From assembly GCF_014534685.1 (NCBI RefSeq), contig NZ_JACVVX010000001.1:1290451-1354450 (forward strand): DNA of 64,000 bases, given 5' to 3'. Position 1 is the first letter of the stretch. Each line of letters starts with the position of its first letter. Below the pieces are notes generated by a model. The model searched no databases and was not told the origin of the DNA. It saw only the letters and a list, made by a program, of their open reading frames with translations. The DNA is from Oryzicola mucosus. Lineage in GTDB: Bacteria > Pseudomonadota > Alphaproteobacteria > Rhizobiales > Rhizobiaceae. Of this stretch, positions 36,738 to 45,339 are shown in pieces. The position numbers were made by a program, and so were the translations under genes.

Positions 36738-37325
36738 TCAGGGCCGGTTGAGGCTTGCCGTAAAGGCCTCGGTGATCTCAGGACTGCGTTCGAGGAAGAA
36801 AGCCTCGGGGCCGGCGCCTGTGGCATCGAAGAAGCGGGCGGCGAAGCAGCGAAGCGCCGCGCAGAGCGCGATGTCTGATATCTGCTGGTCGGTGAAGCCT
36901 ACCGAGCGCAGTTCGTCGATGTCTTGCTGGCCGATCCGCGAGGCATTTTGGGCAATCGTTTCGGCGTAGGAGAGCATGACGACATCCCGGCGTGACAGGC
37001 CGGCACTGCGGAAATCGCGCTGCACGGCGATGACCTGCTCGGCGGAGCCGAGATCGTCGACCAGTTGTCCGCCATAGACGATGGAGCAATATTTGGACGG
37101 CACGTTCTTGGCGGCGATCAGCGTGATCAATCGCCAGTCCCGCTTGGGCAGCGAGAAATTCGCCTTCACTCCCTCGAAGAAATCTTCATAGAGCGGCAAA
37201 AGGTCTGGCCGGGTCGTCCAGCAGCGGGTCGCCGCCATGACGAACCCCATGGCCTCGCGCTCCGCCGCGTAGATTTCGGCTGTTCGGCCCGAGGCCTCAT
37301 CATCGGAAATGGTGGTCAGGAACAT
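36738..37325 (-). CDS. Carboxymuconolactone decarboxylase/AhpD-like protein
   Basis: A 195-residue alpha-helical protein resembling the CMD/AhpD fold: LPLYEDFFEGVKANFSLPKRDWRLITLIAAKNVPSKYCSIVYGG, followed by LSRRDVVMLSYAETIAQNASRI. In active AhpD the equivalent site is CxxC; here it is CSIV, with a single Cys. A peroxidase role is therefore doubtful. AGGAGG sits six bases before the ATG. The physiological role is unknown. Confidence 0.65.
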   Translation of the reverse strand: MFLTTISDDEASGRTAEIYAAEREAMGFVMAATRCWTTRPDLLPLYEDFFEGVKANFSLPKRDWRLITLIAAKNVPSKYCSIVYGGQLVDDLGSAEQVIAVQRDFRSAGLSRRDVVMLSYAETIAQNASRIGQQDIDELRSVGFTDQQISDIALCAALRCFAARFFDATGAGPEAFFLERSPEITEAFTASLNRP

Positions 37326-37421
37326 GACAATTCCTCCTGTGCGATGGTGCGACAGAACAATGCGCGAAGGCAGGAGAGCGGTCAATCCGCCGCTGGAAGG
37401 AGTGGCAAGCCTGGAAATCTC

Positions 37422-37496
37422 TGGTACGCCCAAGGGGAATCGAACCCCTGTTTGCGCCGTGAGAGGGCGCCGTCCTAACCGCTAGACGATGGGCGC
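37422..37496 (-). tRNA. tRNA-Glu (CTC)
   Basis: The minus strand starts GCGCCCATCGTCTAGCGG, typical of tRNA-Glu. The anticodon loop is CTCTCAC with anticodon CTC, the T arm is CAGGGGTTCGATTCCCCTT, and the acceptor ends TGGGCGT followed by A and an encoded CCA. The first acceptor pair is G-U, slightly unusual. No integrase lies beside it. Confidence 0.93.
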
Positions 37497-37599
37497 AGCC
37501 GAGAACCGGCGATATAGATGGGCTTTCGGCAAAAAGCAACAGCACTTCGGCCCGCAGGTCAAAGCTTTTGCGTAAGGGCCGCCGATCAAGTCCGGTGCC

Positions 37600-37995
37600 T
37601 CAAGCCTTGTACTGGATCAGGTCCCACAGATTGCCATAGAGATCGGCGAAGACGGCGACGGAGCCATAGGGCTCGTGGCGGGGCTGTTCCTTGAAGACGA
37701 CGCCCTTTGATAACATCGCCGCATGGTCGCGCGCGAAATCGTCGGTCTGCAGGAAGAAGGCAACGCGGCCGCCGGCCTGGTCGCCGATGCGTGCCGCCTG
37801 CGCTTCGTCGGCTGCCTTGGCCAGGAGCAAGCGGGCGCCGCCCTCGACGCCGACGACGAGCCAACGCTTACCGCCGCCCTGGTTGGTGTCGGCTAAGACG
37901 GAGAAGCCGAGTTTTTCGACATACCAGTCGCGCGCCGCGTCATAGTCGGCGACGACGAGTGCCGCGGTGGCGATGCTGCGGGCCGGGCCGGTCAT
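37600..37995 (-). CDS. VOC-family (glyoxalase-like) protein
   Basis: A 131-residue vicinal oxygen chelate protein: ATAALVVADYDAARDWYVEKLGFSVLADT, GRVAFFLQTDDFARDHAAM, and the C-terminal GSVAVFADLYGNLWDLIQY. The His expected at the first metal site is not obvious, so it may not be a classical glyoxalase. The start overlaps the stop of the upstream membrane protein as ATGA, so the two are translationally coupled. Confidence 0.83.
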   Translation of the reverse strand: MTGPARSIATAALVVADYDAARDWYVEKLGFSVLADTNQGGGKRWLVVGVEGGARLLLAKAADEAQAARIGDQAGGRVAFFLQTDDFARDHAAMLSKGVVFKEQPRHEPYGSVAVFADLYGNLWDLIQYKA

Positions 37996-38378
37996 TGGGT
38001 CCTCACGGCGAAGCGGCCGACGATGCGGCCTTCGACGGTGTCGTAGACGAAGATCGAACGGCTGCCGTCCGACAGTTCGACATCGAGCGCGAGGCGGGTT
38101 CCCGAAAGCGACTGCGAAACCAGCCGCGAGCCGACAGGCAGGACGATGTCGCCTGCAAGCGGTTCCTGCCCGGAAGGCGGGGCGGCCATCGACGCGGGCA
38201 TTTGAGCTGTGTCGTTCGATTTCATGGCTTTGTAGACAAGTGCCGCCACCACGGCCATAAGGGCCAGAAATAGAATGCCCAGATTGATGGCCATGAAGCG
38301 GACCAGCTTTCGGCGCACGCGCTCGGCAGCGGGGTCGAGCGGCTTTTCCTCTTGAGGGTCGGTTTGAGGCCCTGACAT
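37992..38378 (-). CDS. Single-pass membrane protein of unknown function
   Basis: A 128-residue protein with an acidic N-terminus, one transmembrane helix (about 29-49, AINLGILFLALMAVVAALVY) and a C-terminal domain LAGDIVLPVGSRLVSQSLSGTRLALDVELSDGSRSIFVYD that looks like a small beta domain outside the cytoplasm. I recall similar proteins as unnamed in Rhizobiales. ATG 38378 is used; another in-frame ATG is seven codons upstream. It is divergent from rluD with a 25-base gap. Confidence 0.72.
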   Translation of the reverse strand: MSGPQTDPQEEKPLDPAAERVRRKLVRFMAINLGILFLALMAVVAALVYKAMKSNDTAQMPASMAAPPSGQEPLAGDIVLPVGSRLVSQSLSGTRLALDVELSDGSRSIFVYDTVEGRIVGRFAVRTQ

Positions 38379-38403
38379 CGGCAAATAGGTCCGGAACATT
38401 GAA

Positions 38404-39432
38404 ATGAGCGACCCTGATAGCGAAGCAGGCGGCGGATTGATAGTGCTGACCGCGGCCGAGGATGCCGTTGGGCTGCGGCTCGACCAGTGGCTGGCCGGCC
38501 GGCTCGGCGACGATTTTTCGCGCAACCGCGTGCAGGCCCTGATCAAGCAGGGCGCGGTGCAGGTCGCGGGTAAAGCCGTCACCGAAGCCAAGCGCAAGGT
38601 GGCCTTGGGCGACGTTGTGACCGTCGACATGCCGGAACCCGAGCCTGCGGAACCGATCGGCGAGGACATTACGCTCGACATCCTGTTCGAGGACGACGAT
38701 CTGATCGTCATCAACAAGCCGGCCGGATTGGTGGTGCATCCCGGCGCAGGCAACTGGACGGGCACGCTGGTCAATGCGCTGATCCATCATTGCGGCAACA
38801 GTCTTTCGGGCATCGGCGGGGTCCGCCGTCCCGGCATCGTGCATCGGCTGGACAAGGACACGACCGGCGTGATGGTGGCGGCCAAGACCGACCGCGCGCA
38901 TAAGGCGCTGTCAGAGGCCTTCGCCGATCACGGCGTTTCCGGCGATCTCCAACGCGCCTATGTCGCTTTGGTCTGGGGCATCCCTGCGCGGATGACCGGC
39001 ACGGTGGATGCACCGCTCGGGCGCGCCGCCGACCGGGTGCGGCGGGCGGTCGTACCCGAGCACCGGGACGATGCGCGTCGCGCCGTGACGCATTACATGG
39101 TGCTCGAGCGCTTCGGCCAGGCGCAGACCGAGTTCGCCCAGGCAAGCCTGGTGGAGTGCCGGCTGGAGACCGGGCGCACCCACCAGATCAGGGTTCATAT
39201 GGCCCATATCGGTCATCCGCTGGTCGGCGACCGCGACTATGGGCTTTCGTTCCGGACCAAGGCCAATCGCCTGCCGGAGCCGCTAAGGGCGCGGGTTACG
39301 GCGTTTCCACGCCAGGCGCTGCATGCCCGATTGCTTGCATTCCGCCATCCGGCAACCCACATGATGATGAGTTTCGAAGCCCCCATGCCGGCCGATATGG
39401 CTGATATGCTCAGCGGCTTCGAAGCCATCTGA
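38404..39432 (+). CDS. rluD: RluA-family 23S rRNA pseudouridine synthase (RluD-like)
   Basis: Probably modifies helix 69 of 23S rRNA. The 342-residue protein has an N-terminal S4 RNA-binding domain (LRLDQWLAGRL ... VQALIKQGAVQVAGK), then the catalytic motif GIVHRLDKDTTG with Asp150, and C-terminal ETGRTHQIRVHMAHIGHPLVGD. The RluD assignment rests on the S4 domain and length; RluC is the alternative. The start is ATG with only a weak ribosome site. Confidence 0.9.
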   Translation: MSDPDSEAGGGLIVLTAAEDAVGLRLDQWLAGRLGDDFSRNRVQALIKQGAVQVAGKAVTEAKRKVALGDVVTVDMPEPEPAEPIGEDITLDILFEDDDLIVINKPAGLVVHPGAGNWTGTLVNALIHHCGNSLSGIGGVRRPGIVHRLDKDTTGVMVAAKTDRAHKALSEAFADHGVSGDLQRAYVALVWGIPARMTGTVDAPLGRAADRVRRAVVPEHRDDARRAVTHYMVLERFGQAQTEFAQASLVECRLETGRTHQIRVHMAHIGHPLVGDRDYGLSFRTKANRLPEPLRARVTAFPRQALHARLLAFRHPATHMMMSFEAPMPADMADMLSGFEAI

Positions 39433-39486
39433 AAAGGCCCATTCGACCGCCACGCCTTTTTTAAGCCCTGATCCCACTGTTCACTT

Positions 39487-39499
39487 CACTGTGACAGTG
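39487..39499. promoter_or_regulatory. Palindrome in the rpoH upstream region
   Basis: CACTG-TGA-CAGTG, a perfect five-base inverted repeat about 140 bases before rpoH. A TATATA that could serve as a -10 element is at 39542-39547, with no good -35 partner. The regulator is unknown. Confidence 0.3.
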
Positions 39500-39636
39500 T
39501 GTTTCAGGTGCAACTTTTTCTGTTCTTTCCGCTTTTGTTCCTATATACAACGTTAGGCAAGAGAGACGCGCAGACCGGCGTCTCGCCGTGCTCGCCTGGA
39601 TGAGGGAGCACATTCTCTAAAGAGGAGGGCGCTATC

Positions 39637-40548
39637 ATGGCCCAGTCACTACCCAGTATCGTTTCCGGCGAAGGCGGCCTCACCCGCTACCTGGAGGAAA
39701 TCCGTCGCTTTCCGATGCTGCAGCCGCAGGAAGAGTATATGCTCGCCAAGCGGTATGCCGAGCACCAGGACACCAAAGCAGCGCACAAGATGGTCACCAG
39801 CCATCTGCGTCTCGTCGCCAAGATCGCGATGGGCTATCGCGGTTATGGGCTGCCGATCGGCGAGGTCATCTCGGAAGGCAATGTCGGCCTGATGCAGGCC
39901 GTGAAGAAGTTCGAGCCCGAGCGCGGCTTCCGTCTGGCCACCTATGCGATGTGGTGGATCAAGGCTTCGATCCAGGAATACATCCTGCGCTCGTGGAGCC
40001 TGGTCAAGATGGGCACCACCGCCAACCAGAAGCGGCTGTTCTTCAACTTGCGCAAGGTGAAGGGCAAGATCCAGGCGCTCGACGACGGCGACCTCAAGCC
40101 CGACCAGATCACCGAGATCGCCACGCGGCTCAACGTGTCGGAGGCCGAGGTGGTGTCGATGAACCGCCGCCTTTCCGGCGACGCTTCGCTCAATTCGCCG
40201 ATCCGCGCCAGCGAGGGCGAATCGGGTGAATGGCAGGACTGGCTGGTCGATGACCATGAAAGCCAGGAAGCCATGCTCATCGAGCAGGACGAGTTGGAAA
40301 ACCGTCGCGGCATGCTTGCCGGTGCGCTGTCCGTGCTCAACGAGCGCGAGCGCCGCATTTTCGAGGCCCGCCGCCTGGCCGAGGAGCCGCTGACGCTGGA
40401 AGAGCTGTCGTCGGAGTTCGACATCAGCCGCGAACGCGTGCGCCAGATCGAGGTTCGCGCCTTCGAGAAGGTGCAGGACGCGGTTCAGGCCGCCGCCCGT
40501 AAGCAGATGCAGGCGCTGCGCACCATCGACGCGCAAGCCTACGCCTGA
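39637..40548 (+). CDS. rpoH: RNA polymerase heat-shock sigma factor RpoH
   Basis: Sigma-32 directs heat-shock transcription. The 303-residue protein has region 2 with HKMVTSHLRLVAKIAMGYRGYGLPIGE and the core-binding FEPERGFRLATYAMWWIKASIQEYILRSWSLVK. The RpoH box QKRLFFNLRKVKGK and region 4 DISRERVRQIEVRAFEKVQ complete it. AAGAGGAGGG lies upstream of the ATG. Rhizobia often carry two rpoH genes; only one is in the window. Confidence 0.96.
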   Translation: MAQSLPSIVSGEGGLTRYLEEIRRFPMLQPQEEYMLAKRYAEHQDTKAAHKMVTSHLRLVAKIAMGYRGYGLPIGEVISEGNVGLMQAVKKFEPERGFRLATYAMWWIKASIQEYILRSWSLVKMGTTANQKRLFFNLRKVKGKIQALDDGDLKPDQITEIATRLNVSEAEVVSMNRRLSGDASLNSPIRASEGESGEWQDWLVDDHESQEAMLIEQDELENRRGMLAGALSVLNERERRIFEARRLAEEPLTLEELSSEFDISRERVRQIEVRAFEKVQDAVQAAARKQMQALRTIDAQAYA

Positions 40549-40569
40549 CGGGCGAGACGATTGAATCAA

Positions 40570-40601
40570 GGCCGCGCCGGGTAACCGGCGCGGCCTTTTT
40601 T
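40570..40601 (+). terminator. Intrinsic terminator of rpoH
   Basis: GGCCGCGCCGG-GTAA-CCGGCGCGGCC followed by six T, 21 bases after the stop. Confidence 0.9.
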
Positions 40602-40697
40602 GTTCCGTGCACAACGCGCTGATATCTCAGCGGGGAGATGTCCGGCAAGACAGAAAGGGCAACGTAAAGCGCCGGCCGAAGCGAGTCTGTATCGACT

Positions 40698-40853
40698 CTA
40701 ATGGCCAAGCAGCGCGGTGATGGAAATCGCAGCCAGTGCAACCACGGCAAGCTTCCAAAAATCGCTTCTGCGCTTCAGCCCCGGCAGGCCGAGAGGCTTG
40801 AAGAGATGGATCACCATTGCGGCGAGGATCAGCAGCGACAGCAGTTTCGTCAT
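40698..40853 (-). CDS. Small hydrophobic membrane protein (51 residues)
   Basis: A short open frame with ATG at 40853 and TAG at 40698-40700. It starts MTKLLSLLILAAMVIHLF, then KPLGLPGLKRRSDFWKLA and a second hydrophobic stretch VVALAAISITALLGH. The layout suggests two membrane helices with a positive loop between. It lies between the rpoH terminator and higBA. Amino-acid composition, not homology, is the evidence, although I recall similar short proteins in this group. Confidence 0.55.
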   Translation of the reverse strand: MTKLLSLLILAAMVIHLFKPLGLPGLKRRSDFWKLAVVALAAISITALLGH

Positions 40854-40905
40854 GCCGCTGTGTGCTCCACCGGATGCGACCGTGTCAAAGCGAACGATGT
40901 CTTTT

Positions 40906-41199
40906 TCACGCGGCTCTCGGGCGAATGCTCGAAAGGTCGCGCTCGATCTCCCGGCGGCGTTCCATGAGGTCGTAGTCGGCTTGCAAGCCGAGAAAAAACC
41001 CTTCTGAGACGCCGAAGTAACGGGCCAGTCTCAAATCGGTGTCGGCTGTTATCGCGCGCTTGCCGAGGACGATCTCGTTGATGCGCCGTGGCGGCACATG
41101 CACGGCGCGGGCCAGCGCATTCTGGCTGATCGCCATGGGCTTCATGAAATCCCCAAGCAGAATTTCGCCGGGATGTGGATTCGGCAAAAGCTCAGTCAT
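40906..41199 (-). CDS. higA: HigA-family antitoxin
   Basis: A 97-residue antitoxin with an HTH_3 fold: PHPGEILLGDFMKPMAISQNALARAVHVPPRRINEIVLGKRAITADTDLRLARYFG, the HigA/VapI signature. The ATG at 41199 overlaps the higB stop by eight bases (ATGACTGA). The toxin-first order is normal for higBA. It is expected to bind its own promoter upstream of higB. Confidence 0.92.
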   Translation of the reverse strand: MTELLPNPHPGEILLGDFMKPMAISQNALARAVHVPPRRINEIVLGKRAITADTDLRLARYFGVSEGFFLGLQADYDLMERRREIERDLSSIRPRAA

Positions 41200-41476
41200 G
41201 GTAGTCGACAATTCCGACATCTGTCGGGCCTCCTTCGTGCCAAACGAAGCATATCCGCCATTGCTCGTTGATACGTATGCTGTGTTGACCGTCTCGGTTG
41301 CCTTTCGACGTCTCGAGACGATTGCCGGGCGGTATACTTAATTCCTGAAGTGTCCGCGCCTGATTGATCATACGCAGCTTGCGCAAGGCGGTAGCCTGAA
41401 TATCCGACTGCAGCTTCCTGCTTCGCCGACCTGACCAGATCAATTCCGTTTCTTGATCCGCGAAATTTCTGATCAT
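41192..41476 (-). CDS. higB: HigB-family toxin
   Basis: A 94-residue RelE/HigB-like mRNA interferase: MIRNFADQETELIW at the N-terminus, ATALRKLRMINQARTLQELSIPPGNRLE in the centre, and SIRINEQWRICFVW near the C-terminus, the family's most conserved strand. It precedes higA on the same mRNA. The frame is intact. Confidence 0.92.
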   Translation of the reverse strand: MIRNFADQETELIWSGRRSRKLQSDIQATALRKLRMINQARTLQELSIPPGNRLETSKGNRDGQHSIRINEQWRICFVWHEGGPTDVGIVDYHD

Positions 41477-41607
41477 ATCCGGTTATAACGCATAACGTTA
41501 TGTGGCGCAATCGAACGCTGACGGGGTGGGGCTTTGAACCTTGGTCCGGTAGACGCGGGTGCTAAGTCGGCGCTACAAGCGGCGCGGAATATTTTCGGGA
41601 GGAACTG

Positions 41608-43515
41608 ATGGCGTCACGATATCACGAGGTCTATGCGCGCTGGAAAGCCGATCCGGACGGGTTCTGGGCCGAGGCGGCGGAAGCCATCGACTGGAGCAGG
41701 CGCTGGGACAAGGTGTTTGATGGCGATCAGGGCGTCTATGGCCGCTGGTTCACCGGCGCGGAATGCAACACCTGCTGGAACGCGGTCGATCGTCATGTCG
41801 AAGGTGGACGGGCGGATCAGCTCGCGCTGATCTATGACAGCCCAATTACAGGTGCGCAGGCAAAATACACCTATGCCGAACTGAAGGCGGAGGTCGAGGC
41901 GCTCGCCGCCGTTCTGCGGGAGCAGGGCGTGGACAAGGGCGACCGCGTCATCATTTACATGCCGATGGTGCCGCAGGCGGTGTTCGCCATGCTCGCCTGC
42001 GCGCGGCTGGGTGCCGTGCATTCCGTGGTGTTCGGCGGCTTTGCCGCCAAGGAATTGGCCACGCGCATCGACGATTCCACGCCCAAGCTGATTATCTCGG
42101 CGTCCTGCGGTATCGAGCCAGGGCGCATCGTTCCCTACAAGCCTTTGCTGGACGGTGCGATTGCGCTGTCGCGCCACAAGCCAGAACGCTGCGTCATCCT
42201 GCAGCGCGAGCAGTTTTCATGCGATCTGATAGAGGGTCGCGACGTCGACTATGCCGAGGCTGTCGATGCGGCAAAAACTGCCGGGACCGCGGTGCCTTGC
42301 GTTCCGGTGGCCGCGACCGACCCGCTCTATATCCTCTACACCTCAGGCACGACCGGCCAGCCCAAGGGCGTGGTGCGCGACAATGGCGGCCATATGGTCG
42401 CGCTGAAATGGTCGATGGAAAACGAATATGGCGTCAAGCCGGGCGAGGTGTTCTGGGCGGCGTCCGATGTCGGCTGGGTCGTCGGCCATTCCTACATCGT
42501 CTATGCGCCGCTGCTGCATGGCTGCACCACGGTGCTGTTCGAGGGCAAGCCGGTCGGCACGCCCGACGCCGGCACATTCTGGCGGGTGATTTCCGAACAT
42601 GGCGTGGTTGCGCTGTTCACCGCGCCGACCGCGTTCCGCGCGATCAAGGGGCAGGACATCGAAGGCGTTTTCGTGAAGAAATACGACCTGTCCAAGTTCC
42701 GCACCCTGTTTCTTGCCGGGGAGCGCGCCGATCCCGAAACCATCAAATGGGCCGAGCAAAAGCTGGAACGCCCTGTCATCGACCATTGGTGGCAGACCGA
42801 AACCGGCTATCCGATCAGCCAGAACCCGGTGGGGCTTGGGCAGCTTCCGGTGAAATACGGCTCGCCCGCCGTCGCCATGCCCGGCTATGACGTGCAGGTG
42901 CTGGACGATGCCGGCCATCCGGTGGCGCGTGGTACGCTGGGCAATGTGGTGATCAAGCTGCCGCTGCCGCCCGGCTGTTTTCCGACCCTGTGGCAGGCCG
43001 AAGAGCGGTTCAGGCAAGCCTATCTCGAAGAGTTCCCCGGCTATTACAAGACGGCGGATGCCGGCTATATCGACGATGACGGCTATCTGTTCATCATGGC
43101 GCGCACCGACGACATCATCAACGTCGCTGGCCACAGGCTGTCGACGGGCGGCATGGAAGAAGTGCTTGCCGAGCATCCCGATGTGGCGGAATGCGCGGTG
43201 ATCGGCATCGCTGACGCCATGAAGGGACAGATCCCCTGCGGTTTCGTGGTGCTGAACGCCGGGATCGAGCGTGACCATGGGGAGATTGAAAAAGAGATCG
43301 TCGCTCTGGTGCGCGAGCGGATCGGGCCGGTGGCGGCTTTCAAGATGGTGGTCACTATCAAGCGGCTGCCGAAAACCCGTTCGGGGAAAATCCTGCGCGG
43401 CACCATGCAGAAGATTGCCGACCATGAAGAGTGGAAGATGCCGGCGACGATCGACGATCCGGCGATTCTGGACGAGATCACCACGGCGCTGAGACAGAGG
43501 TCAGCCGCGGTTTAA
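41608..43515 (+). CDS. prpE: Propionyl-CoA synthetase (PrpE)
   Basis: An AMP-forming acyl-CoA synthetase activating propionate, 635 residues. The P-loop region YILYTSGTTGQPKGVVRDNGGH at 241-262 has the RDNGGH extension that marks PrpE rather than acetyl-CoA synthetase. Other marks are WWQTETGYPI, ARTDDIINVAGHRLSTGGMEE and the C-terminal PKTRSGKILRGTM with the acylatable Lys. GGGAGGAACTG lies before the ATG. No prpBCD genes are adjacent. Confidence 0.92.
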   Translation: MASRYHEVYARWKADPDGFWAEAAEAIDWSRRWDKVFDGDQGVYGRWFTGAECNTCWNAVDRHVEGGRADQLALIYDSPITGAQAKYTYAELKAEVEALAAVLREQGVDKGDRVIIYMPMVPQAVFAMLACARLGAVHSVVFGGFAAKELATRIDDSTPKLIISASCGIEPGRIVPYKPLLDGAIALSRHKPERCVILQREQFSCDLIEGRDVDYAEAVDAAKTAGTAVPCVPVAATDPLYILYTSGTTGQPKGVVRDNGGHMVALKWSMENEYGVKPGEVFWAASDVGWVVGHSYIVYAPLLHGCTTVLFEGKPVGTPDAGTFWRVISEHGVVALFTAPTAFRAIKGQDIEGVFVKKYDLSKFRTLFLAGERADPETIKWAEQKLERPVIDHWWQTETGYPISQNPVGLGQLPVKYGSPAVAMPGYDVQVLDDAGHPVARGTLGNVVIKLPLPPGCFPTLWQAEERFRQAYLEEFPGYYKTADAGYIDDDGYLFIMARTDDIINVAGHRLSTGGMEEVLAEHPDVAECAVIGIADAMKGQIPCGFVVLNAGIERDHGEIEKEIVALVRERIGPVAAFKMVVTIKRLPKTRSGKILRGTMQKIADHEEWKMPATIDDPAILDEITTALRQRSAAV

Positions 43516-43608
43516 AGCGACTTATCGGAAGACAGTCTGGCTCCTGCCAGGAGGCTGTCAGTACGGCTGTGCGATATTCCTTCTCGTTGATATCGAGGAG
43601 GAATGACG

Positions 43609-43797
43609 ATGACCGTTTCCGTGTTCGAAGCTGCCTTTTTCACCAGTTTGCGTCAGTATGCCGGTAAGGTCTCGACCTTGCGCAACGAGATCAGGACCGA
43701 GCGTTTCCTGAGTTCGCTGCCTGTCGACTTACGCAAGGATATCGGCTGGCCCGATATCCACGCTGCCCGGCGTGCGCGGCGTTTCGGCGACCGATGA
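43609..43797 (+). CDS. Small protein with DUF1127-like C-terminus
   Basis: A 62-residue protein, MTVSVFEAAFFTSLRQYAGKV then ERFLSSLPVDLRKDIGWPDIHAARRARRFGDR. The Arg-rich C-terminal segment with LPVDLRKDIGWPD resembles DUF1127 tails. ATG 43609 is chosen because AGGAGG lies at proper distance; ATG 43603 is too close to it. A hairpin GACAG/CTGTC is found near 43533-43559 upstream. The function is unknown. Confidence 0.55.
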   Translation: MTVSVFEAAFFTSLRQYAGKVSTLRNEIRTERFLSSLPVDLRKDIGWPDIHAARRARRFGDR

Positions 43798-43926
43798 GAG
43801 CGCGGTCCATCATGCCGGATGCCGTGAAATGCCGTCGGGCTCCTGACAATATGGTGTCAGGAGCGTTGTGCGATGGTAGGCTCGGGATGAAGATGCCGGT
43901 TGGGCGGCCGGCCATGGAGGACACGC

Positions 43927-44649
43927 ATGAGGCGCGCCGACAGATTGTTTCAGATCGTCCAGCACTTGCGGGGCGGACGGTTGGTGACCGCGCAGAAGCT
44001 TGCGGTCTGGCTCGAGGTTTCCGAACGCACCATCTATCGCGACATAGCCGATCTGCAATCGACCGGCGTGCCGATCGATGGAGAAGCTGGCGTCGGTTAT
44101 ATGATGAGGGAAGGTTTCGACCTTCCGCCGCTGATGTTCACGCGTGACGAGATCGTAGCCCTAGTCGCCGGCGCACGCATGGTGCGCGCCTTCGGTGGTG
44201 CTGCCATGGCGCGGGCTGCGGAGGAGGCGCTGGTGAAGATCGGCGCCGTTCTGCCGGATGCGGAAAAGGACCGCATCGCGCGCATCGAGATCCATACGCC
44301 GATGTGGGTGGTCAGCGATGCCGATCGCGTCACCATCGACCTGATGGAGCGCTCGGTGGAACGCCGAGAGGTGCTTAACCTCGACTACCGCGACGAGAAC
44401 GGATCGAGCAGCCTGCGCGATGTCAGGCCGCTGGGACTGTGGTTCTGGGGAAAGGTGTGGACCTTGATCGCCTGGTGCGAAATGCGCGGCGACTTTCGTG
44501 CCTTCCGCATCGACCGCATCTCAGTGGTCAGTCCCTCGGGGAGGACATTCCGTCCGGAGCGCGGCAAGACGCTCGCCGATTATTATCGGCTAACCGAACG
44601 CCACGAGGCCGAGCAACGGAACCTGCCCCAGGCCGGACGCGGAGGCTGA
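43927..44649 (+). CDS. YafY-family HTH/WYL transcriptional regulator
   Basis: A 240-residue regulator with an N-terminal winged helix-turn-helix (RADRLFQIVQHLRGGRLVTAQKLAVWLEVSERTIYRDI, 3-40), IDGEAGVGYMMREGFDLPPLMFT, and a C-terminal WYL domain containing DVRPLGLWFWGKVWTLIAWCE and FRAFRIDRI. GGAGG lies six bases before the ATG. Such proteins sense ligands or nucleic acids through WYL. It is convergent with the flavin reductase gene, three bases apart. Confidence 0.88.
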   Translation: MRRADRLFQIVQHLRGGRLVTAQKLAVWLEVSERTIYRDIADLQSTGVPIDGEAGVGYMMREGFDLPPLMFTRDEIVALVAGARMVRAFGGAAMARAAEEALVKIGAVLPDAEKDRIARIEIHTPMWVVSDADRVTIDLMERSVERREVLNLDYRDENGSSSLRDVRPLGLWFWGKVWTLIAWCEMRGDFRAFRIDRISVVSPSGRTFRPERGKTLADYYRLTERHEAEQRNLPQAGRGG

Positions 44650-44652
44650 CGG

Positions 44653-45230
44653 TCAGAGCATCCAGGGCTGGAACCTGTCGCGTTTGTCGATGATGCGGCC
44701 GGCCACCATGAACACGCCCTCGCCGGTATAATGCAGCGTCTTCGGATATTCCGGGCTCGTCGCCGCATGCGCCTTCACGACTTCGAAGACAAAGAAGCTG
44801 TACTTTTCCACCAGCGCATCTTCGTACAGACGGCATTCAAAGTTCGCATGGCACTCTCCGATGAGTGGAGCCGCCACCTTCTCTGCCTCCTGTGCCGTCA
44901 GCTTGAACTTCTGAAACTTGTCGGCGTCCGCACCCGAGCAGTTGCCGATGCCGACGACCTTGTCCGTCATGCGGGTGGTCGGGAGGTTGATGACGCACTC
45001 GCCACTGTCGCGAATCATCCGGAAACTGTGATTGCCGGAAGAAATCATGCAACCGATCAGAGAGGGCGTGAACTGCATCACGCAGTGCCAGCCCATGGTC
45101 ATGATATTGGACTTGTCCTTCAGGCGCGATGAGACAAGCACGATCGGACCGGTTTCAAGGAAATGACGCGCATTGCCGACGGGAAAATCGCTTTTTCAGG
45201 ATTCTTCATGACACTCAGCTGCGTGGACAT
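44653..45230 (-). pseudogene. Flavin reductase-like protein, apparent frameshift near the N-terminus
   Basis: A flavin reductase domain protein (FMN-binding split barrel). The 3' frame reads LVSSRLKDKSNIMTMGWHC, GECVINLPTTRMTDKVVGIGNCSG and LIGECHANFECRLYED to the stop. From ATG 45230 the other frame reads MSTQLSVMKNPEKAIFP and then ends early. One added base after the CCC at about 45182-45184 would join them as IFP-VGNARHFLETGPIVLVSS, the family's expected N-terminus. A one-base deletion, or a sequencing error, is therefore likely. If a GTG at 45141 is used, a shorter 162-residue protein could still be made. Confidence 0.72.
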
Positions 45231-45290
45231 CTCATACCTGTCCTAAGGCTTATGCAGGGGCCGGGTTCCGTAAGAACCCCGAAGGCGCAT

Positions 45291-45319
45291 AAAAAAACCG
45301 GGCATAGCCCGGTTTTTTT
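45291..45319 (-). terminator. Intrinsic terminator of trcR
   Basis: AAAAAAACCGGGC-ATA-GCCCGGTTTTTTT, 21 bases after the trcR stop, symmetrical so usable from both sides. Confidence 0.88.
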
Positions 45320-45339
45320 CGACGAGATCGTGACGAGGA

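Noticed and set aside
37422..37496. tRNA-Glu as integration site of a genomic island
   Set aside because: There is no integrase, no repeated tRNA 3' end and the flanking genes look like core genes.
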